Below, piece after piece: positions 21,176 through 30,330 of a stretch of DNA of 53,453 nucleotides (the stretch's first letter is position 1; the number at the start of each line of letters is the position of its first letter). Below the pieces are notes generated by a model. The model did no database searches, had not been told where the DNA came from, and saw only the letters and a program-made list of their open reading frames with translations. Made by a program: the position numbers and the translations under genes. The stretch comes from Candidatus Bipolaricaulota bacterium (GTDB taxonomy: Bacteria; Bipolaricaulota; Bipolaricaulia; RBG-16-55-9; DRXL01): positions 14,520 through 67,972 of the forward strand of contig JAUQPG010000005.1 of the NCBI GenBank assembly GCA_030550495.1, in the 5' to 3' direction.

Positions 21176-21192
21176 CTCTTAATGTTTATTAT
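21164..21192 (+). promoter_or_regulatory. Promoter of the foldase gene, -35 lying inside the amidase 5' end
   Basis: TTGACA (21164-21169) - 17 nt - TATTAT (21187-21192). Confidence 0.65.
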
Positions 21193-21257
21193 ACAGGGAT
21201 ACCGAAGGCTCAAGGAAATCGGTGGGATCTCTTTTCATCACTCTGAGGTGAACAAAC

Positions 21258-24200
21258 ATGCACACGATACGCAAACTTGTTGAGAAATACGGAAAGTACG
21301 TGATTTGGGCTGTGGTCATCAGTTTCGTGGCTGGGGCGCTGGTGATCTTTTCACCAGTGGCGTTCAACCCCGGCGCACGCAATGCCCCTAAGGAAGAAGA
21401 CGTCGTTCTTGTCGTGAACGGGGAGAAGATTGGGAAGGACCAGTACGAGCAAGCTTATCAGGAGATCCTCAATGAGCAACGCCAGTTCAATCCAGAGATT
21501 GAGAAGGCCCTCCAAGGGCCAGACGGGGCTTATAGACAATTACAATGGCGTGCCCAAGCGATTGATCGTCTCATTGAGAGAACTATAAAAGACCAAGAGA
21601 GTCGCAAGCGCGGGATCAGCGTCCCTGCCAAGAAGCTCGATGAGCGCTACAAGAAAGAGTATGAGAATTTCTTAGTCATGCTGCGCCAACGCTACGGTAT
21701 TGACGAGAAGGAGTTTGCCCGCATGCTGCGTGAGCAGGGCAGCTCCATCCAAGCCTATCAACGCCGGATTCGCGAATGGGTGGAAGCGCAACTCAAAGAA
21801 GAGCTTCTGGAGGAGGCTGTTGTCGGCCCAATCGACGTCTCCGATGCCCAATTGCTAGAGTTTATCGAGCAGAACAAGACGCGTTATATCACTGATATTT
21901 TGGGGTATCTCCAGCCGACGACGGCCGAGCTCCAAGCGTACTTCGAAGCCAACCGAGAGAAATATGCGACTCCTGAGGTCAAGGCCCGACATATCTTAGT
22001 GAAAGTGGACGAGAACGCCCCCGAAGAGCAAGTCGCTGAAGCGAGGAAGAAGATCGAGAATATTACGCGAGAACTCGAGCAGGGCGCGGACTTCGCTGAG
22101 CTTGCCAAGAAATATTCTGACGATAAGAGCAACGCCGAGAATGGCGGCGATCTAGGATGGTTTGGCAGGGGCGTCATGGTAAAGGAATTTGAAGACGCGG
22201 CGTTTGCTCTTGATATCGGGAAGATCAGCGACCCCGTGCGCACTCGCTACGGGTTCCATCTCATCAAAGTCGAGGACAAACGGGTGCGCACGTTCGAGCA
22301 AGCCCAATCAGACATGCGCCGCGATTGGATGAGAGAAAAAGAAGACGCGCTCTTCACTCAATGGCTCGAAGCGGCTAAGCAGGGCAACTTTTTAGAGCGC
22401 GTGCGGGTGAGCCGAATCTTCATCCCCATAGCGCCGGATGCCCCTGAAGACGAGCTGATCGCGGCACGCAAGCGCCTGCAGGAAGCCAAAGACAAACTCA
22501 GAGTCGAAGGCGCCAGCTTCTCCCAAGTGGTCCGAGAGTACTCCCAAGATCCAGACTTCAAGGACCGCAACGGCGATATGGGCTACCTCACGCTCATGGA
22601 TCTGCCCAAGGAGCTGCAAGACGCAATCGCTACTCTCCAGGTGGGCAAGATCAGCGATCTCATTCAGACGGCCCAGGGGCTCTGGCTCATTCGGCTCGAG
22701 GACCGCAAGAGCTGGGAGAAAGTCAAAGAGAGCATTGCAAGCGATTACCGAGTGCGCCAGCGCGTAGAGAGATTCGACCAGTGGCTCAAGCAAGCGAAGG
22801 AGTCAGCACGAATTGAGCTGCGGTTACCGTTGATCGCAGCATATCAGTTAGAGGAACAAGAGAAGATCGACGAGGCTATCGCTGCCTACGAGCGACTCTT
22901 GCAAGAGGGATCCTTGGCCGATGATGAGCTGGGGAGATATTTAGACTATTATATTGCTCGGCTCTATCAAGCGAAGCTGCGCCAAGCCGAGCAAGAGAAA
23001 GCTGAGCTTGAAAAGCAAGAGAACGTCGAAAACAAAGAAGCAAGGCTCAAAGAGCTTGAGCAGAAGATCAAAGAATATCGACAGAAGGCCGTGCAGCACT
23101 TATTAGAAATAGCCAAGACTGCCGAGGGGGATCGCAGCTTTTATGATCAGCTGTTGGCGCTCGATCCCGATAATCCTCAAGCGTACTATCAATATGGGCT
23201 CTTCTTGTTCACCGCTGGGGACCAGGAGAGCATTCAAAATGCGATCAAGATGACCAAGCGCGCCACGGAGCTTGCCCCGACCGATCCTGGACCGCTCCGG
23301 CTCTACGGGCACTTGATGATGTCGCTTAAGAACTACGCTATCGCTCTCGAATACTATCAGAAAGCCCTAGAAAAGCTCAATCCGGAGAAGGACAAGGGAG
23401 CGATCAAGACAGTGAAGCAGAAGATGGCCGAGGCATACTTTGGCTTAGAGGAGTGGGACAAGGCTGAAGCCCTCTATACGGAACTGCGCGAGCAGGAGCG
23501 CACCGAGCGCGGCTATGACGACCCGCGCATCGTAACAGCCTTGGCCGATATTGCTGTCAAGAAGGGCGACCCCGAACGCGCGGTCACTCTCTATCTGGAG
23601 TCGCTCAAGCTCCAGAACAACCCCAACGTGCGCTTGAAGCTTGGGCGAGCTTACGAAGAGCTCGGCGATCTCGAGAACGCTGCGAAACAGTACACTCAAG
23701 TGATCAAGGAATCCCCCTATCTTGCTGAGGCGTATATGGCACTGGGGGACTTGCAGCGCAAGCAAGGCCAGACCGACGAGGCTCTCAAAAATTATCGTGA
23801 AGGCTTTAAGCGCACAGCGGCGGCAGAGCTGCGTGAGCAGTTAGGGGAGCGCATCGTCGAGCTCGACCCCAAAGATTTCGAAACGCGCTTCCAGTTAGCG
23901 AAGCAATACCAGAAGCAGCATATCTTCGAGTCTGCTGTGCGACACTATACAGCGATCTTAGAGCAAGGGCCAACTCCCGAGCAGGCGCTCAACGCGTACA
24001 TTGGACTGGGGGACGTTGCTGTGGGCCGCGCCGAGTATGAACAAGCAAAGAGTCACTATAAATCCGGGCTGGCCGTAGCGACGACCGACGACCAGAAGAA
24101 GAATCTCTATCAAAAGATTCTTGACGCAGAGCGCTCGCTGGTCGGTGCAGAGGGCAAGCTCGGAGAAGATGGCTTAGAGGCGATGTACCAACTTGCAGTT

Positions 24201-24779
24201 ATCGCGCGCAATCAGCAAAAGATCGCCGACATGCGCGAGCAACTCGAGAAACTCAAAGAACAAAATCCGAATTACAAAGCGAACGAAGTCGCCCAGATGC
24301 TCTACGAAGTCACGGGCAAATGGAGCGACGACAAACCCGGTATGCCCATACCCATCCAAGAAGTCTTCGGGCCCATCTCTGTAGGGCAAGAACATGAGCC
24401 GTATAATTCGACGCCGCCCACTTCAGGAGCTTATGCTGAAGGAGAGATCGCCTTCGGGGTGCATCAAGAATCGATCGCTGAAGAGCTTCAGGTATGGGCA
24501 CTGCGCGGCGGTGCTGTGCTCATCCAATATGGGCCAGAGACGGACGCTACGACTATAACTCAGTTGGGGGATCTAGTGAAGCGCTTACAAAACGAGCACG
24601 CTGAGAAGTATTGTCGTCTGATCGTCGCCCCGTATGAGAAGCTCGAACCCAAGCAGCTTGTGCTCACGGCGTGGGGGCGTATCGATAAGCTCTCGTCGTA
24701 TGATGAGAATCGCATCGAGAGCTTTATCGACGAATGGATCAACAAGGGGCCGGAACAGATCCCCTGCTCCCGGCAATAA
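21258..24779 (+). CDS. Membrane-anchored SurA/PpiD-like foldase: N-terminal TM, two parvulin domains, TPR array, DUF3105-like C-terminal domain
   Basis: 1173 aa; TM WAVVISFVAGALVIFSPVAF; VKARHILVKVDENAPEE...GGDLGWFGRG; second RIFIPIAPDAPEDEL...GDMGYLTLMDL; TPRs; YNSTPPTSGAYAEGE...LTAWGRIDKLSSYDENRIESFIDEWINKGPE. Confidence 0.85.
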   Translation: MHTIRKLVEKYGKYVIWAVVISFVAGALVIFSPVAFNPGARNAPKEEDVVLVVNGEKIGKDQYEQAYQEILNEQRQFNPEIEKALQGPDGAYRQLQWRAQAIDRLIERTIKDQESRKRGISVPAKKLDERYKKEYENFLVMLRQRYGIDEKEFARMLREQGSSIQAYQRRIREWVEAQLKEELLEEAVVGPIDVSDAQLLEFIEQNKTRYITDILGYLQPTTAELQAYFEANREKYATPEVKARHILVKVDENAPEEQVAEARKKIENITRELEQGADFAELAKKYSDDKSNAENGGDLGWFGRGVMVKEFEDAAFALDIGKISDPVRTRYGFHLIKVEDKRVRTFEQAQSDMRRDWMREKEDALFTQWLEAAKQGNFLERVRVSRIFIPIAPDAPEDELIAARKRLQEAKDKLRVEGASFSQVVREYSQDPDFKDRNGDMGYLTLMDLPKELQDAIATLQVGKISDLIQTAQGLWLIRLEDRKSWEKVKESIASDYRVRQRVERFDQWLKQAKESARIELRLPLIAAYQLEEQEKIDEAIAAYERLLQEGSLADDELGRYLDYYIARLYQAKLRQAEQEKAELEKQENVENKEARLKELEQKIKEYRQKAVQHLLEIAKTAEGDRSFYDQLLALDPDNPQAYYQYGLFLFTAGDQESIQNAIKMTKRATELAPTDPGPLRLYGHLMMSLKNYAIALEYYQKALEKLNPEKDKGAIKTVKQKMAEAYFGLEEWDKAEALYTELREQERTERGYDDPRIVTALADIAVKKGDPERAVTLYLESLKLQNNPNVRLKLGRAYEELGDLENAAKQYTQVIKESPYLAEAYMALGDLQRKQGQTDEALKNYREGFKRTAAAELREQLGERIVELDPKDFETRFQLAKQYQKQHIFESAVRHYTAILEQGPTPEQALNAYIGLGDVAVGRAEYEQAKSHYKSGLAVATTDDQKKNLYQKILDAERSLVGAEGKLGEDGLEAMYQLAVIARNQQKIADMREQLEKLKEQNPNYKANEVAQMLYEVTGKWSDDKPGMPIPIQEVFGPISVGQEHEPYNSTPPTSGAYAEGEIAFGVHQESIAEELQVWALRGGAVLIQYGPETDATTITQLGDLVKRLQNEHAEKYCRLIVAPYEKLEPKQLVLTAWGRIDKLSSYDENRIESFIDEWINKGPEQIPCSRQ

Positions 24780-24783
24780 GACC

Positions 24784-25449
24784 ATGGAGCCGCACTCGGA
24801 GCTGGAACTGCGTTCGTTGGTAGAGCTTGTGGCGCACTTGCGCTCGGAGCGTGGCTGCCCTTGGGATCGCGCCCAAACCCATGAGTCCCTGAAAAATCTT
24901 TTGATCGAGGAAGCTTACGAGACTGTCGCAGCTATCGAATCCGGCGACAGTCGCGAGCTCCAAGACGAACTCGGTGATCTGCTTTTACACGTGGCATTCC
25001 ACGTCCAGATTGCACAAGAGCAGAAAAAGTTCACACTTCAAGACGTACTGCGGGGGATCTATACGAAAGTACTCCGGCGCCATCCTCACGTCTTTGGGGC
25101 GGAACCCACTCAAGATGTGGAGCAGATCAAAGGGCGCTGGGAGGAGATCAAGCGCCAAGAGGGACGGCGACTGTCAGTCAAGGCAGCTTTGCCGGCCCTG
25201 ATCGAGGCGCGCAAGCTTCAAGAGCGCGCTGCCCAATCGAACAAAGAACTCTCTGTTCAGCCCTCGCCCGCGATTGGAGCACTGTTGAGCGAACCCGATG
25301 AGCAGTATTTGGGTATGCTACTCTTTGAGATCGTGGCGCGAGCGCGCCAGCTCGGCCTTGATCCAGAGCTGGCGCTCAAGCGCGTCAACGCTCAGTTTGC
25401 CCAAGAGATCGAAGAGAAACTCACGCACGACCATGCTCGATCTGAGTGA
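24784..25449 (+). CDS. mazG: MazG-family nucleoside triphosphate pyrophosphohydrolase
   Basis: LRSERGCPWDRAQTHESLKNLLIEEAYETVAAIESGD...ELGDLLLHVAFH. Confidence 0.93.
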   Translation: MEPHSELELRSLVELVAHLRSERGCPWDRAQTHESLKNLLIEEAYETVAAIESGDSRELQDELGDLLLHVAFHVQIAQEQKKFTLQDVLRGIYTKVLRRHPHVFGAEPTQDVEQIKGRWEEIKRQEGRRLSVKAALPALIEARKLQERAAQSNKELSVQPSPAIGALLSEPDEQYLGMLLFEIVARARQLGLDPELALKRVNAQFAQEIEEKLTHDHARSE

Positions 25450-25696
25450 TTTGCCTCCGCCACCTCAAGAAGCGCTCACGGTCTACGTAGAGCTGCCCGA
25501 ACAAGACGTGCATTTCTTTGATAGTGCCCTCAAGGCATTTGATCATAAAGTCAATCCGCGCCGCGACGTGAAGCTCATTAACGGCAAGCTGTATTATAAA
25601 AACTACGTCGCACCCGACTTTTGGCCAGAGGTTCAGAGCCTGCTGGAGACACTCCGGAGATACGTAGCAATTGGGGATATCGTACTTGAGCCGTGA
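25433..25696 (+). CDS. Small conserved protein, possibly DUF4911-like
   Basis: 87-aa frame MLDLSDLPPPPQEALTVYVELPEQDVHFFDSALKAFDHK...; overlaps mazG 3' end and next gene start. Confidence 0.55.
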   Translation: MLDLSDLPPPPQEALTVYVELPEQDVHFFDSALKAFDHKVNPRRDVKLINGKLYYKNYVAPDFWPEVQSLLETLRRYVAIGDIVLEP

Positions 25697-26232
25697 AGCG
25701 CCTGCTCTGTTCCCTTCGCCCTGATGAGATATGCCCTTCAATCTATGCGATTGACTACAAGCGTTTATGGGGTGCGGGGTACCGAGCGCTGATCTTCGAC
25801 ATAGATAACACTTTAGGGGAATGGGGCTGCCGTGCTCTGCCGGAGTCAGCCCAAGCCTTCTTGCAGGAGCTGAGCGCTCGGGGTTTTGTTGTAGGATTTC
25901 TCAGTAACGACGGGGGAAAGAACCGCACTCATCTGAAAGAGCAGCTTAGTTCTTGGCCCGTGCTCTGGCACGCGGGCAAGCCTCGCACGCACAGCTATAA
26001 AAAGATGCTCGCGCTTCTCAAGACCCAAACGACAGAGACAGTCATGATCGGGGATCAGCTCTTCACAGATATCTGGGGGGCGAAGCGGACGGGGTTGTAT
26101 GCGATCTTGGTAGCTCCGGTCAGTCCGGCGTCGGATTCGCTTCCTGCGAAGCTCAGACGCCCCTTGGAACGTCTTGTTCTGAAGTTACTCTCCAGAGAGG
26201 ATCCGCCCCACGACCATACCGATGATCGTTAA
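25693..26232 (+). CDS. YqeG-family HAD IIIA-type phosphatase
   Basis: GTG start; YRALIFDIDNTLGEWG; GDQLFTDIWGAKRTGLYAILV. Confidence 0.85.
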   Translation: MKRLLCSLRPDEICPSIYAIDYKRLWGAGYRALIFDIDNTLGEWGCRALPESAQAFLQELSARGFVVGFLSNDGGKNRTHLKEQLSSWPVLWHAGKPRTHSYKKMLALLKTQTTETVMIGDQLFTDIWGAKRTGLYAILVAPVSPASDSLPAKLRRPLERLVLKLLSREDPPHDHTDDR

Positions 26233-26553
26233 GAAAAATATGGAGAGAGCGCCCCACCACACAGAGCGTAGAATGAATTCTGGGGCCGTTGCCGCGATCT
26301 CGACGTTAGGGAGATAGATCGCTAAGAAGAGCGTAACAGTACCTACAAGAGTAATAGCTAGGGCCATGAGGAGCCCCTCCTGCACCCCTCGGACAAGCAA
26401 GCCCACGCTCACCCCTACAAGAGCTACTAGCACATAGGCGATGTTCCCCGGCACAAAAGAGAAGTCGAGCAGCTCTTGAGTTTGCAGGGCAGAGCTTGCC
26501 CCCGCAGCTATCCCAGCAGCAAGAGCAAGAATGAGCCACCGGAGGAGCTTCAT
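26185..26553 (-). CDS. Small membrane protein, 3-4 TM
   Basis: 122 aa, hydrophobic; end of the opp operon. Confidence 0.5.
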   Translation of the reverse strand: MKLLRWLILALAAGIAAGASSALQTQELLDFSFVPGNIAYVLVALVGVSVGLLVRGVQEGLLMALAITLVGTVTLFLAIYLPNVEIAATAPEFILRSVWWGALSIFFLTIIGMVVGRILSGE

Positions 26554-27080
26554 TCGCCCTCCTTCGGAAGCATGAAGACGCTCGCCACAGGGAATTTCTT
26601 GCGCTCTTCCCTTTGGGGCAATTGGAACATGACCAACGCCACCCCTTGAAAGAGCAGAGCCGTCTCTTGGGGAGACTCCTCTTGAAGACGCTGTAATTTC
26701 TCAAAGTTGGGCCCTCTAATAGCAGCTTCAAGAGGGATCTCTGTATTAGGCCCCAGCGCAATCTGGACATCTCCGCTCGTATAGTACCCCAAATACGTGC
26801 TTCTATCGGCGCTGTACAGATGCCAATCTAAGAGCTCTAGCGACGCTGGAATCTTTTGGGCAGGCATCGTCACTGTTACCGTCCATTGTAGGCGTGCTTC
26901 TTGAGAAGCAAGCTGCTCAAAGTGCGTGAGGCTCACGGTAAACTGTATCCCTTGGAGCGCCTCACGGAACGCCGTGTAGTTTTGCTCAGTTAGGACGAGC
27001 AAGACTAAGGCAACGATGAGTAATACTATGAGTAGGCCAACTCCTAAGGGATATCGCCATGGGCGCTCTTCAGATCTCAT
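26550..27080 (-). CDS. Hypothetical single-TM exported protein
   Basis: Frame of the 206-aa ORF, start trimmed to [30 protein letters not shown]. Confidence 0.5.
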   Translation of the reverse strand: MRSEERPWRYPLGVGLLIVLLIVALVLLVLTEQNYTAFREALQGIQFTVSLTHFEQLASQEARLQWTVTVTMPAQKIPASLELLDWHLYSADRSTYLGYYTSGDVQIALGPNTEIPLEAAIRGPNFEKLQRLQEESPQETALLFQGVALVMFQLPQREERKKFPVASVFMLPKEGE

Positions 27081-28113
27081 AGCAGGCGGCAAAGTGACCA
27101 TGGCCCTTGTCTTCCAGAGGAGGATGGTCACTCTGAGCGCAGCGCTCCGTTGCGATGGGGCAGCGCTCATAGAACCGACATCGCGGGGGAGGATCGATGG
27201 GCTTGCTCACGCCGCCCTTGATCTCGATGGGCTGACGCTCGACCGTCGGATCGGGTATGGGCACGGCGGAAATGAGTGCGCGCGTATAGGGATGGAGCGG
27301 GTTCTGAATGACTTCTTCCGTGGGGCCTAGCTCGACGATCTTGCCCAGATACATCACGGCGATGCGATCACACATATAGCGGGCGACAGCTAGGTCGTGT
27401 GTAATATACAGATAGCTGATCCCGAACTCTTCACGCAGATCTAACATTAAGTTCATCACGCCAGTGCGGATGGAGACGTCGAGCATGGACGTCGGCTCGT
27501 CAGCGACGATGAAGCTGGGGTTGAGAATCATCGCGCGGGCGATGGCCACGCGCTGGCGCTGTCCACCCGACAGCTCATGGGGATAGCGAAAGAGAAAGCT
27601 CTCTGGGGGAGTGAGCCCTACTAAGCTCAGGAGTTCCGCCACACGCTCTTCCCGCTCGTAGACGCTGCCGATCCCGTGGATGCTCAGCGGCTCGGAGACG
27701 ATGTCGAAGATCGTCATGCGCGGGTTGAGCGACTCATACGGGTCTTGGAAGATCATTTGGACGTTGCGACGGAACTCTTTGAGGGCACGCCCTTCGAGCG
27801 TAGCGATGTCCACAAATTGCTCCCCTTGGGAATCTGTTGAGGGGTCCTGAGTGACACGGAGATAGATATGCCCCGACGTCGGGGTGATGAGTCGGACGAG
27901 CAACTTCCCCGTCGTGGTCTTGCCGCAGCCAGATTCGCCGATCAGCCCGAAGATCTCCCCACGCTTGATGTCAAAGCTGACGTCATCCACGGCGTGAATG
28001 AAGCTCCGCGCTCGCGCGAAGATCCCCGTCGATACGGGGTAGAGCATGCGCAAGTTCTCCACGCGGACTAGGGTCTCTGTCTTTGTCTGTGTTTGTAATG
28101 CCACCGTGATCAC
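27070..28113 (-). CDS. Oligopeptide ABC transporter ATP-binding protein (OppF/DppF-like)
   Basis: Walker [28 protein letters not shown]-terminal RCRFYERCP. Confidence 0.95.
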   Translation of the reverse strand: MITVALQTQTKTETLVRVENLRMLYPVSTGIFARARSFIHAVDDVSFDIKRGEIFGLIGESGCGKTTTGKLLVRLITPTSGHIYLRVTQDPSTDSQGEQFVDIATLEGRALKEFRRNVQMIFQDPYESLNPRMTIFDIVSEPLSIHGIGSVYEREERVAELLSLVGLTPPESFLFRYPHELSGGQRQRVAIARAMILNPSFIVADEPTSMLDVSIRTGVMNLMLDLREEFGISYLYITHDLAVARYMCDRIAVMYLGKIVELGPTEEVIQNPLHPYTRALISAVPIPDPTVERQPIEIKGGVSKPIDPPPRCRFYERCPIATERCAQSDHPPLEDKGHGHFAACYEI

Positions 28114-28131
28114 CTACTATTATAAGCTTAA

Positions 28132-29277
28132 TTAAGTTAAGGGATTCCAGCAAGCCGCATGTTGTTTGGGCTTGTGCTCGATAAATTTGGGCACTTCGCG
28201 CTCACAGATCTCGGTCGCATAAGGGCACCTTGGGTGGAACCGGCAGCCTGAGGGCGGCTTAATCAGATCCGGGGGTTCGCCAGGAAGCGCCGCGAGTTTC
28301 ACTTTCTCGCCCTTGATAGACGGAAACGCCGACATCAACGCTTTCGTATAGGGATGAATAGGGTTCTTAAAGATTGCTTCTGCGGGGCCAAATTCGACCA
28401 AGCCCCCTGCGTACATGACCCCGACTTTATCGGCGACCTCAGCGATGACCGCGATATCGTGCGAGATGTAGATCATACTCATATTGAGCTTCTTTTGGAT
28501 CTGACGCATCTCGCGCAAAATCTTGTCTTGGACGATGACATCGAGAGCCGTCGTCGGCTCGTCCGCAATGATAATATCGGGATCACACGCGAGCGCCATG
28601 GCGATCACGGCGCGCTGCTTCATGCCCCCTGAATATTCGTGGGGGTAGCGGTCCATCAATTGGCGGTCCAAGCCGACGAGCTGGAAGAGCTGGGCTACTC
28701 GCTCCCGGGCCTCAGGGATGGGCATGGGCATGTGGGTCTGAATCGCTTCGATGATCTGATCCCCGACTTTGTAGACGGGGTTGAGCGAGTTCATGGCAGC
28801 TTGGAAGATCATCGAGATGCCCTTCCATCGAATAGGGCGCATCTCTTCATCGCTGAGAGCCGTCAAGTCGACTCCGATGCGGGCGATGCCATCTCGCGCG
28901 AGCTTGATTTGCTGCGTCCGCCCGTTAAGGCGCGCATCGAGCACGAGCTGCGATCTGTCGACTCCTACAAGTCGGCCTTGATGCTCTTGCCCATCTAATA
29001 AGACTTTGACGGGCTTCCCCACAGCGCGGCGGGCGTGGGCTTCATCAGAACCATCACGGAAGAAATAGACATGCCCTCCTAAGAACTGGGCGTTCTCTGG
29101 GAGCAGGCGCAGCAGCGTCAACGCCACAGAAGTCTTGCCGCAGCCGGACTCGCCCACAAGCCCTAGCGCTTCGCCCTTTTCTAGCGAAAAGCTCACGTCC
29201 TCGACGGCTTTGACAGCCCCCTTGCGGGTGGTATAGTGCATCGTGAGATTTTCGACTTGTAGCACGGGATATGCCAC
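28132..29277 (-). CDS. Oligopeptide ABC transporter ATP-binding protein (OppD/DppD-like) with internal insertion
   Basis: [38 protein letters not shown]; extra ~60 aa before Q-loop. Confidence 0.94.
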   Translation of the reverse strand: MAYPVLQVENLTMHYTTRKGAVKAVEDVSFSLEKGEALGLVGESGCGKTSVALTLLRLLPENAQFLGGHVYFFRDGSDEAHARRAVGKPVKVLLDGQEHQGRLVGVDRSQLVLDARLNGRTQQIKLARDGIARIGVDLTALSDEEMRPIRWKGISMIFQAAMNSLNPVYKVGDQIIEAIQTHMPMPIPEARERVAQLFQLVGLDRQLMDRYPHEYSGGMKQRAVIAMALACDPDIIIADEPTTALDVIVQDKILREMRQIQKKLNMSMIYISHDIAVIAEVADKVGVMYAGGLVEFGPAEAIFKNPIHPYTKALMSAFPSIKGEKVKLAALPGEPPDLIKPPSGCRFHPRCPYATEICEREVPKFIEHKPKQHAACWNPLT

Positions 29278-29281
29278 GCTC

Positions 29282-30310
29282 TCACCTCTTGCGCAGGCGC
29301 GGGTTCACGACCTCATCGAGGCCGCGGCCTACAAGATAGAACGCCGAACAGAGCAGAGTAATCGCGATCCCTGGCGGCATCCACAGCCACCAGTTCTGGA
29401 AGGAACGTCCCCCGAGAATGTAGCCCCCGCTATGGGCAGAATCGATCATGATGCCCCAGCTCACTTTAATCCCCGGCAGCAGCCCAAAGAACGACAGAGC
29501 TGCTTCGGAGAAGATCGCCCCGGTGACGTTGAACATCATATAGAGAAACGACAACGGCAACAGATTGGGAATGATATGGCGGAAGATCACGTGGAAGTGG
29601 CTGCCTCCAGCGACTTTAGCTGCTTCAATATAGGGCTTGACCTTCACCGCGAGAGCTTGGGACTTCAAGATGACCGTGATCTGGCCAAAGCCGTAGAGAA
29701 TTCCTAAGACAAACGCGAGCTTAATGAGCGTCAGCTCGATCATTGAGCCCAGAACAATCAAGAACGAGACCAACGGGAAGAGAATGAAGACGTCGGCCAC
29801 GCGCATGAAGAACGTGTCGACAAAGCCCCCATAGTACGCCGTGATCGCGCCGATGAACGTGCCAATGAAGACCGTGATGAGCGCGGCCAGGACGCCCAGC
29901 ATGAACTCTGAACTGGTGCTCGCCATCAGTTGCGCTAATATATCACGGCCAAATTGATTTGTCCCTAAGGGATGGCGGCGTGAGGGGGGCGTGGGATTCT
30001 CTATCCCTGGAATGAGCGGATCATACCCCGTCACTGGATCATAGACTTGATAGATACTACTGATAGCCCCGTAGGGGACGTTACGGGCAGCTTCAAGCTC
30101 TTCAGGGGTCCAGGCTAGCCGTTCCATCAGCCATGGGTAGGCCGGCCATAGTGCCCCAAAGATTGCAAAGAATATGATAATCCCTAAGCCGGTCAGGCCG
30201 ATCTTGCTCTCGGCGAACATGGCCCAGCTGCTCTTGAGCCCCCTCCAGAAGAGCTGGAGGCGCACGCGCCAGATCGCTTCTGCCGGCTTAAATGTTGGAG
30301 CGGCTTGCAT
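29282..30310 (-). CDS. Oligopeptide ABC transporter permease (OppC-like)
   Basis: HPLGTNQFGRDILAQLMAS; BPD_transp_1 EAAKVAGGSHFHVIFRHIIPN. Confidence 0.93.
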   Translation of the reverse strand: MQAAPTFKPAEAIWRVRLQLFWRGLKSSWAMFAESKIGLTGLGIIIFFAIFGALWPAYPWLMERLAWTPEELEAARNVPYGAISSIYQVYDPVTGYDPLIPGIENPTPPSRRHPLGTNQFGRDILAQLMASTSSEFMLGVLAALITVFIGTFIGAITAYYGGFVDTFFMRVADVFILFPLVSFLIVLGSMIELTLIKLAFVLGILYGFGQITVILKSQALAVKVKPYIEAAKVAGGSHFHVIFRHIIPNLLPLSFLYMMFNVTGAIFSEAALSFFGLLPGIKVSWGIMIDSAHSGGYILGGRSFQNWWLWMPPGIAITLLCSAFYLVGRGLDEVVNPRLRKR

Positions 30311-30330
30311 AGGTTCTCCCTTCGTGCTCG

